Shown in pieces: positions 25,874 through 34,939 of a stretch of DNA of 64,000 nucleotides (positions are counted from its first letter, which is position 1; each line of letters begins with the position of its first letter). Both the position numbers and the translations under genes were made by a program. This DNA comes from Bifidobacterium aemilianum (GTDB lineage: Bacteria; Actinomycetota; Actinomycetes; Actinomycetales; Bifidobacteriaceae), in NCBI RefSeq assembly GCF_003315635.1, contig NZ_PDCG01000006.1, positions 1-64,000 of the forward strand, given 5' to 3'. Below the pieces are notes generated by a model that saw only the letters and a program-made list of their open reading frames with translations, did no database searches and was not told the origin of the DNA.

Positions 25874-26557
25874 ATGAAGATTGTTGTGGCGACACATAAC
25901 GAGGGCAAGCTGGTGGAGATGCGCAATATCCTCCAGGATGAATTGGGAGATACGGCAGCTGATATCGAACTGGTTTCGGCTGGTTCCCTTGGTTTGCCTG
26001 ATCCGGTGGAGACCGGTGTCAGCTTCGAGGAAAACGCTCTGATCAAGGCCCAGGATGTGGCCCTGCGGACCGGTCTGCCGGCTGTGGCCGACGACTCCGG
26101 CCTGGTCGTTGATGTCTTGGGTGCCGCTCCGGGCATCCTTTCGGCCCGCTGGGCCGGTGCCCACGGCCATGATCGTGCCAACATGGCCCTACTACTCGCC
26201 CAGATCGAAGACATTCCCGACGGCCGGCGCCAGGCCCACTTCAGCTGTGCGGCGGCCCTGGTGGTCCCCAAGGCCGAGGAGGGCTCCGCAGATGGCGGCA
26301 CCGTATACGCCGTGGCCAGCCAAACGGTTGAGGAGGGCCGCATGACCGGCTTCATCATCAGGGAGATGCGAGGAGACCAAGGCTTCGGCTATGACCCCAT
26401 CTTCGTGCCTGACGACCAGCCAGCACGGGCCAAGGATGCCGACGAGTCCCTGACCTCCGCCGAACTGACCCCGGCCGAGAAGAACGCCATCTCCCACCGT
26501 GGCAAAGCCGTTAAGGCCTTGGCGCCAGCCATCAAGAACCTGATAGTTGGAGCATGA
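25874..26557 (+). CDS. rdgB: RdgB/HAM1 non-canonical purine NTP pyrophosphatase
   Basis: The enzyme hydrolyses dITP, XTP and similar nucleotides to monophosphates, keeping deaminated purines out of DNA and RNA. Blocks are VVATHNEGKLVEMRNIL (the substrate-binding THN.GK), SFEENALIKAQ, AVADDSGLVVDVLGAAPGI with the catalytic Asp, QGFGYDPIF, and SHRGKAVKAL. AGGAAGGAAG lies just ahead of the ATG. The length (227) is slightly long because of a Lys/Glu-rich loop near VVPKAEEGSADGG. It is the last gene before a bidirectional hairpin. Confidence 0.95.
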   Translation: MKIVVATHNEGKLVEMRNILQDELGDTAADIELVSAGSLGLPDPVETGVSFEENALIKAQDVALRTGLPAVADDSGLVVDVLGAAPGILSARWAGAHGHDRANMALLLAQIEDIPDGRRQAHFSCAAALVVPKAEEGSADGGTVYAVASQTVEEGRMTGFIIREMRGDQGFGYDPIFVPDDQPARAKDADESLTSAELTPAEKNAISHRGKAVKALAPAIKNLIVGA

Positions 26558-26563
26558 TTGTGC

Positions 26564-26597
26564 CGGTGAGCAGGGTCGTTACCAACCCCGCTCACCG
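26564..26597. terminator. Bidirectional hairpin after rdgB
   Basis: Arms at 26564-26576 and 26585-26597 (13 bp, one mismatch) pair between the rdgB stop and the stop of the convergent small gene at 26603. The position suits a shared terminator. T-tracts are short on both sides. Confidence 0.6.
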
Positions 26598-26602
26598 CCA
26601 AT

Positions 26603-26842
26603 TCAGTTATTCCGAGTTGCGTGATGAGCCCGAATGGAATTCCTCCTGCGCTGTCTCAGAAGAGTGTGCAGGTACGAGTGTATGCGGCGAACAAAGCTTC
26701 GGATGAGGTCATGGATGAAATCACTGACTAACGCCATGATCATTAGTATGATATTCTGCTGCCAGCTGTCTTGGGTGTCGAGACCATTTAGCTCACAGAA
26801 AACATTGAAGACCAATTCACAGAATTCGATTATGTTATTCAT
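26603..26842 (-). CDS. Small membrane-active-looking protein of unknown function
   Basis: The frame encodes 79 residues from an ATG preceded by AAAAGGAG at 6 nt, one of the best ribosome binding sites in the window. The protein has a hydrophobic/acidic N-terminal half (NNIIEFCELVFNVFCELNG), a likely membrane or amphipathic helix (IILMIMALVSDFIHDLI), and a strongly basic tail (LLRQRRRNSIRAHHATRN). This layout is seen in small holin- or bacteriocin-like peptides and small membrane proteins, but I recognise no family. The region is AT-rich compared with neighbours. A perfect GGACGC/GCGTCC hairpin (26870-26884) lies in its leader. Confidence 0.5.
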   Translation of the reverse strand: MNNIIEFCELVFNVFCELNGLDTQDSWQQNIILMIMALVSDFIHDLIRSFVRRIHSYLHTLLRQRRRNSIRAHHATRNN

Positions 26843-27200
26843 TATCATCTCCTTTTGTGGAGACGACAAGGACGCTATGCGTCCGCCGGTTTGTATACGG
26901 CTGTACGTATTTCCTGTCACGCTGGTGTCTAAGTAGATTCGTGTTCAAGTGGGCCACCTTGGTGGCCACAGTGATTTAGCAAATGGTTTAAAGACTTTGT
27001 TGAGACATTTGCCAAGGATGAATCATGTATCCATCGGAAACGACATCGCCCGTTGTGGTATGAGTATTAGCGACATGCTGGTTATGACGATAAGGCGGTT
27101 GCAATATCTAGTCGGATCGCAAAGCGGCGGTATGGCGAACATCAGTGTTCGCACGCAAGCAGGGAATTGCCTTGTGGATGAAAACGTGTGATTGAAAGGG

Positions 27201-28199
27201 TCAACCCATGAGCAGGTGTGCCAGGGTCATGGTCACGATGCCGATGGTTGCGGTCAGGGCAAGGGTGAACCCGGCCAGTTTGGCGTTGCCGAGCACCTTG
27301 TCGGTGAACATGGTCGAGAAGACCGCGGTCGGGGCCAGGCAGCACAGGGCCACGGCCTGCCTGGTCATGGGGTCGAAGGGGAGGAGGAACCAGGCCGAGG
27401 CAGCGAAGACTATACCGCAGGGCAGCCTCCACGCGAGGACCTCCAGAACGGACAACAGGTCCCCTTTGCTGTCGGGCAACTCCATGAGCATACCGACCAT
27501 GAGCATGGCGCACAGGGCATTGGCTGCAGAGAATGGCTGGGTGACCAGGGCCATCCAGTGGGGAAGATGCAGGTCAAGGACCATGCACAGGATCATGACC
27601 AGGTACACGTCAAAGGATGGCGAACCAAGGAACCCTTTGGCGATGTTGCCTACCAAGGCCCTTCTTTGGAGCCTTCGGACATCCCTGTCTTTGGGCTTAC
27701 TGTGGGGCAGGGTTGGCGCGCTGCCAGGACTCTGCTCGCTCAGGGGTTTGCCGGGCTTGATATGCAGGAAGGTCTGTGTCATGACATTGGTGCCGGCCGC
27801 AACCATGATGTTGTTGCCGATGTCGAACATGGCTGCGGGCACCAGGGCCGCCGGCCCCACTAGGGACTGGAGCATGGGAAAGCAGAAGCAGCCAACATTG
27901 AAGCCTGACCCGTTGAGCATGAGGAAGGCCCGGTCGGACACCGGCCGCCTCACCGTGGCCAGGTAGATAAGTAGGGTCGGGGTCAGGGCGGCCAGGAGGG
28001 CGAAGGCCGAGATCCACAGGAGATTGACCGCGTGCTCGTTGGTGGCGAAGGAGTAGATGATGGTGCCCGGCAGGACCAGGTTGAACTCAGCGGTCTGCAA
28101 TACCCGGTAATCGTCCGGTCTGAAGAGCCCCATCCTCTTGAGGACATAGCCGGCGGCGACGATCAGAAGCATGACGGCTGGCTGGATGATTGCTTCCAC
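27201..28199 (-). CDS. AEC family (auxin efflux carrier-like) transporter
   Basis: The 332-residue membrane protein has about ten hydrophobic segments in the two five-helix bundles of the AEC/BART fold. LVLPGTIIYSF in the first half and the FNVGCFCFPMLQSLVG segment, with its helix-breaking Gly/Pro residues, fit the family. Bacterial AEC proteins export or exchange malate and other small anions; the substrate here is unknown. The start is GTG at 28199 with AAGGAG 5 nt upstream. The cytoplasmic loop (~residues 150-180) is Ser/Pro/Lys-rich. Confidence 0.88.
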   Translation of the reverse strand: MEAIIQPAVMLLIVAAGYVLKRMGLFRPDDYRVLQTAEFNLVLPGTIIYSFATNEHAVNLLWISAFALLAALTPTLLIYLATVRRPVSDRAFLMLNGSGFNVGCFCFPMLQSLVGPAALVPAAMFDIGNNIMVAAGTNVMTQTFLHIKPGKPLSEQSPGSAPTLPHSKPKDRDVRRLQRRALVGNIAKGFLGSPSFDVYLVMILCMVLDLHLPHWMALVTQPFSAANALCAMLMVGMLMELPDSKGDLLSVLEVLAWRLPCGIVFAASAWFLLPFDPMTRQAVALCCLAPTAVFSTMFTDKVLGNAKLAGFTLALTATIGIVTMTLAHLLMG

Positions 28200-28454
28200 C
28201 CTGTCTCCTTACTTGTGCAAGTCTGATCTCCGCCCAATGTGGTTGGTGACCTCGGAACTGTATGCAAAATTGGGGTCGTGCCCTGACCTCCACCCTGTAC
28301 TTGGGGCGAAGGCTGGCCATTGTATGCCGCCAGTGGCTGCCAGGTCCAGCGCATGGCCGGATGTTGGCTGGTGCCTTCAGGGCAGTCGGCACTGCCGTCG
28401 TCGCTGCAGATGACGCTGCAATCCGTCCGGCATGGTAGATTGTTGGCTGAGGCG

Positions 28455-28534
28455 CGCATGGCGGAATTGGTAGACGCGCAGGATTTAGGTTCCTGTGACT
28501 TCGGTCGTGGGGGTTCGAGCCCCCCTGTGCGCAC
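28455..28534 (+). tRNA. tRNA-Leu (anticodon TAG)
   Basis: The 80-nt gene has a GCGCATG/TGTGCGC acceptor stem, an anticodon stem CAGGA/TCCTG with loop TTTAGGT (anticodon TAG), a long variable region typical of Leu, and a T-loop GGGGGTTCGAGCCCCC. The 3' end is ACC followed by G, so CCA is completed after transcription. It reads CUA-family leucine codons. Confidence 0.95.
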
Positions 28535-28792
28535 CGCTTGCATGTACCGTAAGGGTGAGTGTGCAGTTATGCGTCAGATGCAGCGCATCATCTGCCGGCC
28601 AATGTGTCATATATCACAAACAAGCTTATATTGCCATGAACCTGGGGCCTGTCTCGAATACTCCAATGGCCGAGCCTATATACTGTAAGCTAGGTCATGA
28701 CGGTGTGGATTGTTATGTGCAGTATTGGTATCGGTTGCACTGAAGGTCCGCGAATTCGCCATGACAACGGTGTTTATCAAAAGGTGAATTAT

Positions 28793-29968
28793 ATGAAGAC
28801 GATTGCAGTATTAGGCGCTGGCTATGCGGGTCTGCGCACGGTCAAACGATTGGCACACTCGAATGTTAACACGCGTATAGTCTTGGTGAACAAGAATCCC
28901 TACCACTATGAGTCAACTCAGCTCCATCAGGTGGCTGCGGGAACCAAGGAACCGGCTGACGTCAGCTTCGACATCAAGAAGTCCCTTCCGGCTGGAGTCG
29001 AATTCATCCTTGACGAGGTCGTGAGCATCGACGAGGCCAAGAGGGTCGTCACGTTCAAGAAGCACGAGTCCCTGGTCTATGACTACCTGGTCAACGCCCT
29101 GGGCTTCGAGTCCGAGACCTTCGGCATCAAGGGTGCCGAGGAGAACGGCTGGCCCCTGATCGACATCGACACGGCCCTTGCGGCACGAGAGCATTTGGAA
29201 CACACCCTGGCCTCCTACCGTCACAGCCATGACGAGAACGATTTGCATATTGCCGTGTGCGGCGCTGGATTCACCAGTATCGAGTACCTGGGTGAGTTGG
29301 TGTACCGGATGCCCGAGTTGGTCAAGCGTTATGGCCTGCCCGCCGACAAGATAAAGATCTACTGCATCGAGGCGGCCCCCAAGGTGCTGCCCATGTTTGA
29401 TGACAAGATGGTGGCCTGGGCTGTCGACTACTTGAAGAAGCGCGGGGTCGAGTTCCATACCTCCACACCCATCACTGAGGTCAAGGCTGGTTCTGTGGTC
29501 AGCAATGGTCTGGAATTCAAGGCCAACACCATCATCTGGACCACCGGTGTGCGTGGCAGCCATGTTATCGCCGATTCCGGCTACGACCAGAAGCGCAACC
29601 GCGTGGTGGTCAAGGATGACCTCTCCGTCGAGGGCCACCCTGAGGAGTTCCTGATCGGTGACGTCAGTGCAGTCCCCGACCCATCCACTGGTAGGTTCTA
29701 CCCGACCACGGCGCAGATTTCCATCGCCCAGGCCGACACTGCAGCGGCCAATCTCGCGGCGTTGCTCGAAGGTCGCAAGACCTCAAAGTTCGACTTCAAA
29801 TCCGTGGGCACCGTCTGCTCACTGGGCCCCCAGGCCGGCATCGCCGACATCCATATGATGGGGCATTGGAAGCTCAAAGGCGCGATTGTCGGTGTCGTCA
29901 AGAAGATCGTCAACGATCGCTCTGTCTTGGAGCTGGCCAAGGTCAGTAATATGCTGGAGAGCAACTAG
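28793..29968 (+). CDS. ndh: Type 2 NADH dehydrogenase (NDH-2)
   Basis: This 391-residue FAD-dependent, non-proton-pumping NADH:quinone oxidoreductase acts at the inner face of the membrane. The FAD-binding AVLGAGYAGLRTVKRLA is at residue ~5, the NADH-binding VCGAGFTSIEYLGEL near 160, and the FAD-anchoring LIGDVSAVPD near 288. TTAQISIAQADTAAANLAAL matches the NDH-2 pattern. AAGGTG lies 7 nt before the ATG. It is immediately upstream of cydABDC on the same strand, with a hairpin between, so it plausibly supplies quinol to cytochrome bd. A general FAD oxidoreductase is the alternative. Confidence 0.9.
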   Translation: MKTIAVLGAGYAGLRTVKRLAHSNVNTRIVLVNKNPYHYESTQLHQVAAGTKEPADVSFDIKKSLPAGVEFILDEVVSIDEAKRVVTFKKHESLVYDYLVNALGFESETFGIKGAEENGWPLIDIDTALAAREHLEHTLASYRHSHDENDLHIAVCGAGFTSIEYLGELVYRMPELVKRYGLPADKIKIYCIEAAPKVLPMFDDKMVAWAVDYLKKRGVEFHTSTPITEVKAGSVVSNGLEFKANTIIWTTGVRGSHVIADSGYDQKRNRVVVKDDLSVEGHPEEFLIGDVSAVPDPSTGRFYPTTAQISIAQADTAAANLAALLEGRKTSKFDFKSVGTVCSLGPQAGIADIHMMGHWKLKGAIVGVVKKIVNDRSVLELAKVSNMLESN

Positions 29969-29978
29969 GGCCAACCTC

Positions 29979-30010
29979 GCCGGTCTGTGCTGTTCGTTAG
30001 GTAGACCGGC
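29979..30010 (+). terminator. Hairpin after ndh
   Basis: GCCGGTCT (29979-29986) and AGACCGGC (30003-30010) form a perfect 8-bp stem 11 bp past the ndh stop. The T-tract is poor, so partial read-through into cydA is possible. Confidence 0.5.
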
Positions 30011-30058
30011 CCACGATATTATGGTTTCCGCGCATTGAGTGGGGGGCCTGGAGTAACG

Positions 30059-30076
30059 GTGACAGAGTATCGTCAC
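30059..30076. promoter_or_regulatory. GTGAC-N8-GTCAC dyad in the cydA promoter region
   Basis: GTGAC (30059-30063) and GTCAC (30072-30076) form an inverted repeat about 60 bp upstream of the cydA ATG. The half-sites resemble those of CRP/Rex-like regulators but the spacing is not the canonical CRP one. It is a candidate operator for oxygen or redox control of cydABDC. Confidence 0.35.
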
Positions 30077-30133
30077 ACTCGCATCATTCACTGCGGTGAT
30101 GTGACATCAAGTAATAACAGAGAGAAGTAAGAA

Positions 30134-31627
30134 ATGACAGTTCTAGGGTTATCGCGAGTTCAATTTGCGATGACGACGATCTTCCACTTCTTCTACGTAC
30201 CTATGACCATCGGTCTGGCTCTGGCTGTGGCCATCATGGAGACCATCTACGTAGTGAAGAAGGATGAAGTCTATAAGAAGATGGCGAAGTTCTGGTCGAA
30301 GGTTTTCCTTTTGTCCTTTGCCGTCGGCGTCGTCACCGGCATCATCCAGGAGTTCCAGTTCGGTATGAACTGGTCGAATTACTCCCGGTTCATGGGTGAC
30401 ATCTTTGGTGCCCCCCTGGCCATCGAGGCCTTGCTGGCCTTTTTCCTGGAGTCCACCTTCATCGGTGTGTGGATGTTCACCTGGGACCGGTTCAAGCCGG
30501 CCGTCCACGTGACGTTCATGTGGCTGACCTTCCTGGGGTCATCCTGCTCCGCCATCTGGATTCTGGCTGCGAACAGCTTCATGCAGCACCCCGTTGGTTT
30601 TGAGATCAACCAGGCCACAGGCCACGTGCGCCTGACCGACTTCTGGGCGGTCCTGGCCAACCCGCAGCTGTGGATTGAGTTCCCCCACGTCTTCTTCGCG
30701 GCGGTCTGCACCGGTGCGTTCGTCCTTATGGGCTGCGCCGCCTGGAGCCTCCTGCGCATGCATGTCAAGTCCAAGAAGGATGTCGCAGCCGTCGAAGCCG
30801 ACAGCAGCCAGGCAGCCAAGGTCGACCTCTTCACCAAGTCCCTGCGCATTGGCGCCATCCTTGGTCTGATTGGATCCATCTGCGTCATCACCTACGGCGA
30901 TCTGCAAGGTAAGTACATCGTCCACGACCAGCCCATGAAGCTGGCGGCCACCGAGGCCATCTACAAGGACACCGGCGATCCCGCCGCCTGGACCTTCGTT
31001 GGTCTGATTAACGAGAAGGACCACACGGTCAAGGGTATTGAGGTGCCCGGCGCCATGAGCAAGTTGGCCTACGGCACCAACAGTGGCGCCGTCAAGGGCA
31101 TGGAGACCGTCAACAAGGAATTGCACGAGAAGTACGATGCCAAGTTCGGCAAGGACATGAACTACTACGTTCCTGTTACCGTGCTCTTCTGGGTCTTCCG
31201 CTTCATGGTCGGCATCGGCTTCGGATTCGCCCTCGTCTCCATTCTGGTGCTCTGGTTTACCCGAAAGAAGAAGAACACGCTTTGGACCAGTCGTTGGAAG
31301 CTCTGGGTCATGGGTATCCTGACCTTCTCTCCCTTCGTGGCAACAACCTCGGGCTGGCTGGTCACCGAGCTTGGTCGTTACCCCTGGATCGTCTATGGCT
31401 ACCAAACCATCGCTGATGCGGTCTCGCCGACCTCCACGGTCCCGGGCCTGCTCTTTACCTGCATCGTCTACTTCCTGCTCTTCCTGGTTCTGGGCGCGGT
31501 GATGATCTTCTACACCCGTCGCACCCTGCATCAGGGGCCGGATTATGACGAAAGCGGGGACGCCTATGGAAGCATCAGTGTCAAGACTCCTGCCTCCGTC
31601 TCTGAAAGGAAGGTGGCACTAGCATGA
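30134..31627 (+). CDS. cydA: Cytochrome bd quinol oxidase subunit I
   Basis: The 497-residue heme-bearing subunit oxidises quinol and reduces O2 to water in the membrane. The N-terminus LSRVQFAMTTIFHFFYVPMTIGL includes the His of the CydA start. FQFGMNWSNYSRFMGDIFGAPLAIEALLAFFLESTF is split here by me as FQFGMNWSNYSRFMG and IEALLAFFLESTF with conserved Glu. The Q-loop is followed by GELGRYPWIVYG-like LGRYPWIVYG. About nine membrane helices are visible. It is the first gene of cydABDC. The stop overlaps the cydB start (ATGA). Confidence 0.96.
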   Translation: MTVLGLSRVQFAMTTIFHFFYVPMTIGLALAVAIMETIYVVKKDEVYKKMAKFWSKVFLLSFAVGVVTGIIQEFQFGMNWSNYSRFMGDIFGAPLAIEALLAFFLESTFIGVWMFTWDRFKPAVHVTFMWLTFLGSSCSAIWILAANSFMQHPVGFEINQATGHVRLTDFWAVLANPQLWIEFPHVFFAAVCTGAFVLMGCAAWSLLRMHVKSKKDVAAVEADSSQAAKVDLFTKSLRIGAILGLIGSICVITYGDLQGKYIVHDQPMKLAATEAIYKDTGDPAAWTFVGLINEKDHTVKGIEVPGAMSKLAYGTNSGAVKGMETVNKELHEKYDAKFGKDMNYYVPVTVLFWVFRFMVGIGFGFALVSILVLWFTRKKKNTLWTSRWKLWVMGILTFSPFVATTSGWLVTELGRYPWIVYGYQTIADAVSPTSTVPGLLFTCIVYFLLFLVLGAVMIFYTRRTLHQGPDYDESGDAYGSISVKTPASVSERKVALA

Positions 31628-32676
31628 CCATCCTGCAAGGTTTATGGTTCTTTGTCATCGGGCTCCTGTTCGCGGGTTTCCTCCTGCTTGAGGGCTTCGA
31701 TTTCGGTGTCGGCATGGCAACCCGTGTGGTGGCCAAGGACGGCGACGAGCGCGCCCTGTACATGAGGGCCATCGGCCCCCACTGGGACGGCAACGAGGTC
31801 TGGCTGATCACCGCAGGCGGAGCCATGTTCGCTGCCTTCCCCCTCTGGTACGCAAGCCTGTTCTCGGGCTACTACATCCTCCTCTTCCTGGTGCTGGTCG
31901 CCCTGATCCTGCGTGGTGTCTCCTTCGAGTTCGCCGGGCATGCCGTGACCGATAGGGAGCGTGGGGTCTGGCAGATGGCCAACTTCATCGGCTCCCTGTG
32001 TGCCCCCCTCTTCCTGGGCATGATGCTGACCTCCATGATCCAGGGGGTCACCATGGACAAGGAAGGCAACGCCTGGATTGGTTTCTTTGGTGTTGTCAAC
32101 TGGCTCTCTGTGGTGGGCGGCATCGCCGTGGTCTTCTTCTGCTTCGTGCATGGTCTGCACTTCCTGAGCCTCAAGCTCGGTCGTGACGACTCCCGCCGAA
32201 TGCTGAACGTGACCGAGAAGGCCTACTGGATCGCCTACCCCGCCCTGGTGGTCTTCGTGATCCTGTCCATGGTCTTCACCGACTTCTATAGCAAGCGGCC
32301 CCTGTCCACTTGGCTGATCACGGTCCTGATCCTGGCCTTCACCATTGGTGGCCATGTGGCGGCCTTCAAGAAGCGTGGCGGCTGGGCCTTCACCTGCTCC
32401 GGGCTGACCCTCATGTCCATCATCGCCTTCATCTTCAACGGGATCTTCCCGCGGGTGATGGTGGCCAAGGACGACTCCATGAGCATGCTCATCAAGGATG
32501 CCTCGGCCTCGCCCTACACCATGAAGATCATGACCGTCGTCCTGTGCTGCCTGCTGCCCATCGTCCTGGCCTACATTGTCTGGAGCTACTACATCCAGCG
32601 CAAGCGCCTGGTCCCCGATGACGCATCCAAGCAGGAGAAGGTCGAAGTTGTACGCAAGGCTGCCGCTGTACGGTAG
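31624..32676 (+). CDS. cydB: Cytochrome bd quinol oxidase subunit II
   Basis: The 350-residue partner of CydA has about eight or nine hydrophobic helices. FVIGLLFAGFLLLEGFDFGV at the start and GPHWDGNEVWLITAGGAMFAAFP (seen as GPHWDGNEVWL and AGGAMFAAFP) are family signatures. It overlaps cydA by 4 bp, so the two are translationally coupled. cydD follows after about 70 bp. Confidence 0.96.
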   Translation: MTILQGLWFFVIGLLFAGFLLLEGFDFGVGMATRVVAKDGDERALYMRAIGPHWDGNEVWLITAGGAMFAAFPLWYASLFSGYYILLFLVLVALILRGVSFEFAGHAVTDRERGVWQMANFIGSLCAPLFLGMMLTSMIQGVTMDKEGNAWIGFFGVVNWLSVVGGIAVVFFCFVHGLHFLSLKLGRDDSRRMLNVTEKAYWIAYPALVVFVILSMVFTDFYSKRPLSTWLITVLILAFTIGGHVAAFKKRGGWAFTCSGLTLMSIIAFIFNGIFPRVMVAKDDSMSMLIKDASASPYTMKIMTVVLCCLLPIVLAYIVWSYYIQRKRLVPDDASKQEKVEVVRKAAAVR

Positions 32677-32746
32677 TGGTCGGGCATAACGGCATAAGGC
32701 CGTTGCGATAGAACCGGCTGAATCAGTGTGATTGAAGGAAGCTTCA

Positions 32747-34939
32747 GTGATTGATAAAAGTCTGTTCCAGTTCGCCGGCATCCGTCGCACCCTGTCGTTG
32801 CTGGCCCTGCTCTCCATAGGGCAAGGGCTCAGCATCGGCGGGCAGGCAAGCGGATTGACCTGGGTCCTGGTGCAGATTTGGAACCTGAGGGGACTGAACT
32901 CACTGCTTTGGCCGGTTCTTGTATTCTTCCTTTCCTTTGGTCTGCGGCAGTTGATTGAGGTGGCCAAGCAGCATGTGGCCACCCGCTATGCCGATCAGAT
33001 CGTGGCTGAGCTGCGGCCAAGGGTCCAACGCAAGGTGTTCGCCCTTGGACCTGCTGGATTGAGCCAGCGGGGGACCGGGTCCACGGTCACCATGCTCATT
33101 GACGGTCTTGACGAGGTCAAGACCTATATCTTTACGGTTCTGCCCAAGATGATGGACATGACCTTCATACCGGTGATGGTGCTCCTTGTGGTGCTCACCC
33201 AGAGCCCCTTGAGCGCACTGGTCCTCTTCCTCATGCTGCCCCTCCTCTTCTTCTTCATGGCCATCCTGGGGCTGGCCGCCAGGGACCGATCCAACAAGCA
33301 ATACGCCCAGTTCCAAGAGCTCAACACCCGCTTCGTCGATACCATCCTTGGCCTGCCCACCCTCAAGATGCTGGGTGTGAACCAGGATTATGAGGACGAG
33401 ATCTTCAATGTCAGTGAGCGTTTCCGCAAGCGGACCATGTCCGTCATCCGTGTGGCCCTGACATCGACCTTTGCCCTGGACTTCTTCACCACCCTGGCCA
33501 TCGCCATTGTGGCCGTCTTTCTGGGCAATGACCTGATCAATGGCAGCATTGCCCTTTTCCCCGCCATGCTCTCGCTGATTCTGGCTCCCGACTACTTCCT
33601 GCCCATCCGACAGTTCGGCGACGACTACCACGCCACTCTCGACGGCAAGAACGCCTTGGGTGACATGATGGCCCTGCTCGATCAGCCTGAACCGGAGCGT
33701 AGGAATCTGGATTGGGATGGTTGGCAGGCTGATAGCAACCTGGAGATTCAAGACCTGTCGTTCGCCTACCCTGTCCGAGACGAGGTCGAATCCGCAGGGG
33801 TGGGTGAGGGTGCCGGCGTCAGCCGGGATGCCGCCGGTCGGGCGATTGCCGCTGCCCAGGGAACGGCTGGAGACGCGGATGCGGTACCCGCAGTTGGTGG
33901 GACCCATGCGGCTGATGAGCCGCAGGTGTCCGGTGGGCCACAGCAATCCACTGACGGCCACAGCCTAGTAACTGAGGCAAGTGGCGAACGTGGCCAAGAC
34001 GTCGGCGCCCAAGCGGATGTTCATCCTGGCAACGACCAGAAGCCAGTGACCGGCAAGACAGGTAGGGCAGCCGACACAGGCATGACCGGGCACGAGTCTG
34101 CCCAGGAGACCATCGCCGACAAGGTCATCGCGGCTACCGGTGGCAAGGCTGCTGAACAGCAAGCCCAGGCGGCTCCAACGCCGGTCATCTTCAGTGATCG
34201 TGACGGGGCGCAGGCCGCGGCTCCCATACAGACCGGGGCCCTGGAAGGCTTGAACCTAAGTCTGCACGGCTATACCAAGCTGGCTGTGATCGGCAGGTCA
34301 GGCGCCGGCAAATCGACCCTGGTCAATCTGCTCGCGGGCTTCAACATACCCCAGTCCGGCAGCATCCGGCTAGATGGGAAGAGGCTGGAGAGTTTCAACG
34401 CCCAGGCCTGGCAGGAGCACATCTCCTATATTCCCCAGGCCCCATACATTTTCAACGGTTCCATCGCCGACAACATTCGCTTCTATGTGCAGAATGCCGA
34501 CGACCAGGCGGTCATGCAGGCTGCCGACCAGGCAGGGCTGGGCGACTGGCTGGCAAGCCTGTCTGAGGGGCTTGAGACCCATATCGGGGAAGGAAACCGT
34601 GGCATCTCCGGTGGCCAAGCCCAGCGAATCGCCCTGGCCAGGGTCATCCTGGACAAGTCCCGCCGCATCCTGCTCTTCGACGAACCCACGGCCCACCTGG
34701 ATATCGAGACCGAATACGAACTCAAACAGACCCTCCTGCCCATTATGGAGGACCACCTGGTCATCTTCGCCACCCATCGGCTCCACTGGCTCGCCGACGT
34801 GGATCAGGTCATCATGCTGGACCGGGGGCGGATTGTGGCCCAAGGCAAACCCAGTGAACTGATTGGGCAGGGCGGCCCCCTGGACCAGCTGATCGACGAG
34901 ATGGGAGGGAACCAGATTGACGGATACCGCAATATCTAA
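32747..34939 (+). CDS. cydD: CydD subunit of the CydDC thiol exporter, with an insert in its ATPase domain
   Basis: This ABC half-transporter exports cysteine/glutathione with CydC and is needed for cytochrome bd maturation. The N-terminal half has six membrane helices (to ~residue 300). The ATPase half has GRSGAGKSTLVNLLAG, the signature ISGGQAQRIALAR and LLFDEPTAHLD. Between the first ATPase strand (LEIQDLSFAYP) and LEGLNLSLHGYTK lie ~150 residues rich in Ala, Gly, Asp and Gln, which is not usual for CydD. The start is GTG at 32747 with AAGGAA 6-7 nt upstream. The length of 730 exceeds the ~590 norm because of the insert. It overlaps cydC. Confidence 0.92.
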   Translation: MIDKSLFQFAGIRRTLSLLALLSIGQGLSIGGQASGLTWVLVQIWNLRGLNSLLWPVLVFFLSFGLRQLIEVAKQHVATRYADQIVAELRPRVQRKVFALGPAGLSQRGTGSTVTMLIDGLDEVKTYIFTVLPKMMDMTFIPVMVLLVVLTQSPLSALVLFLMLPLLFFFMAILGLAARDRSNKQYAQFQELNTRFVDTILGLPTLKMLGVNQDYEDEIFNVSERFRKRTMSVIRVALTSTFALDFFTTLAIAIVAVFLGNDLINGSIALFPAMLSLILAPDYFLPIRQFGDDYHATLDGKNALGDMMALLDQPEPERRNLDWDGWQADSNLEIQDLSFAYPVRDEVESAGVGEGAGVSRDAAGRAIAAAQGTAGDADAVPAVGGTHAADEPQVSGGPQQSTDGHSLVTEASGERGQDVGAQADVHPGNDQKPVTGKTGRAADTGMTGHESAQETIADKVIAATGGKAAEQQAQAAPTPVIFSDRDGAQAAAPIQTGALEGLNLSLHGYTKLAVIGRSGAGKSTLVNLLAGFNIPQSGSIRLDGKRLESFNAQAWQEHISYIPQAPYIFNGSIADNIRFYVQNADDQAVMQAADQAGLGDWLASLSEGLETHIGEGNRGISGGQAQRIALARVILDKSRRILLFDEPTAHLDIETEYELKQTLLPIMEDHLVIFATHRLHWLADVDQVIMLDRGRIVAQGKPSELIGQGGPLDQLIDEMGGNQIDGYRNI

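Noticed and set aside
26949..27191. 80-codon plus-strand frame downstream of the small gene
   Set aside because: No ribosome binding site, no recognisable motif and no supporting context; probably chance in an AT-rich gap.
28455..28534. tRNA-Leu as an integration site for a mobile element
   Set aside because: No duplicated tRNA 3' end, integrase or phage gene is found near it.
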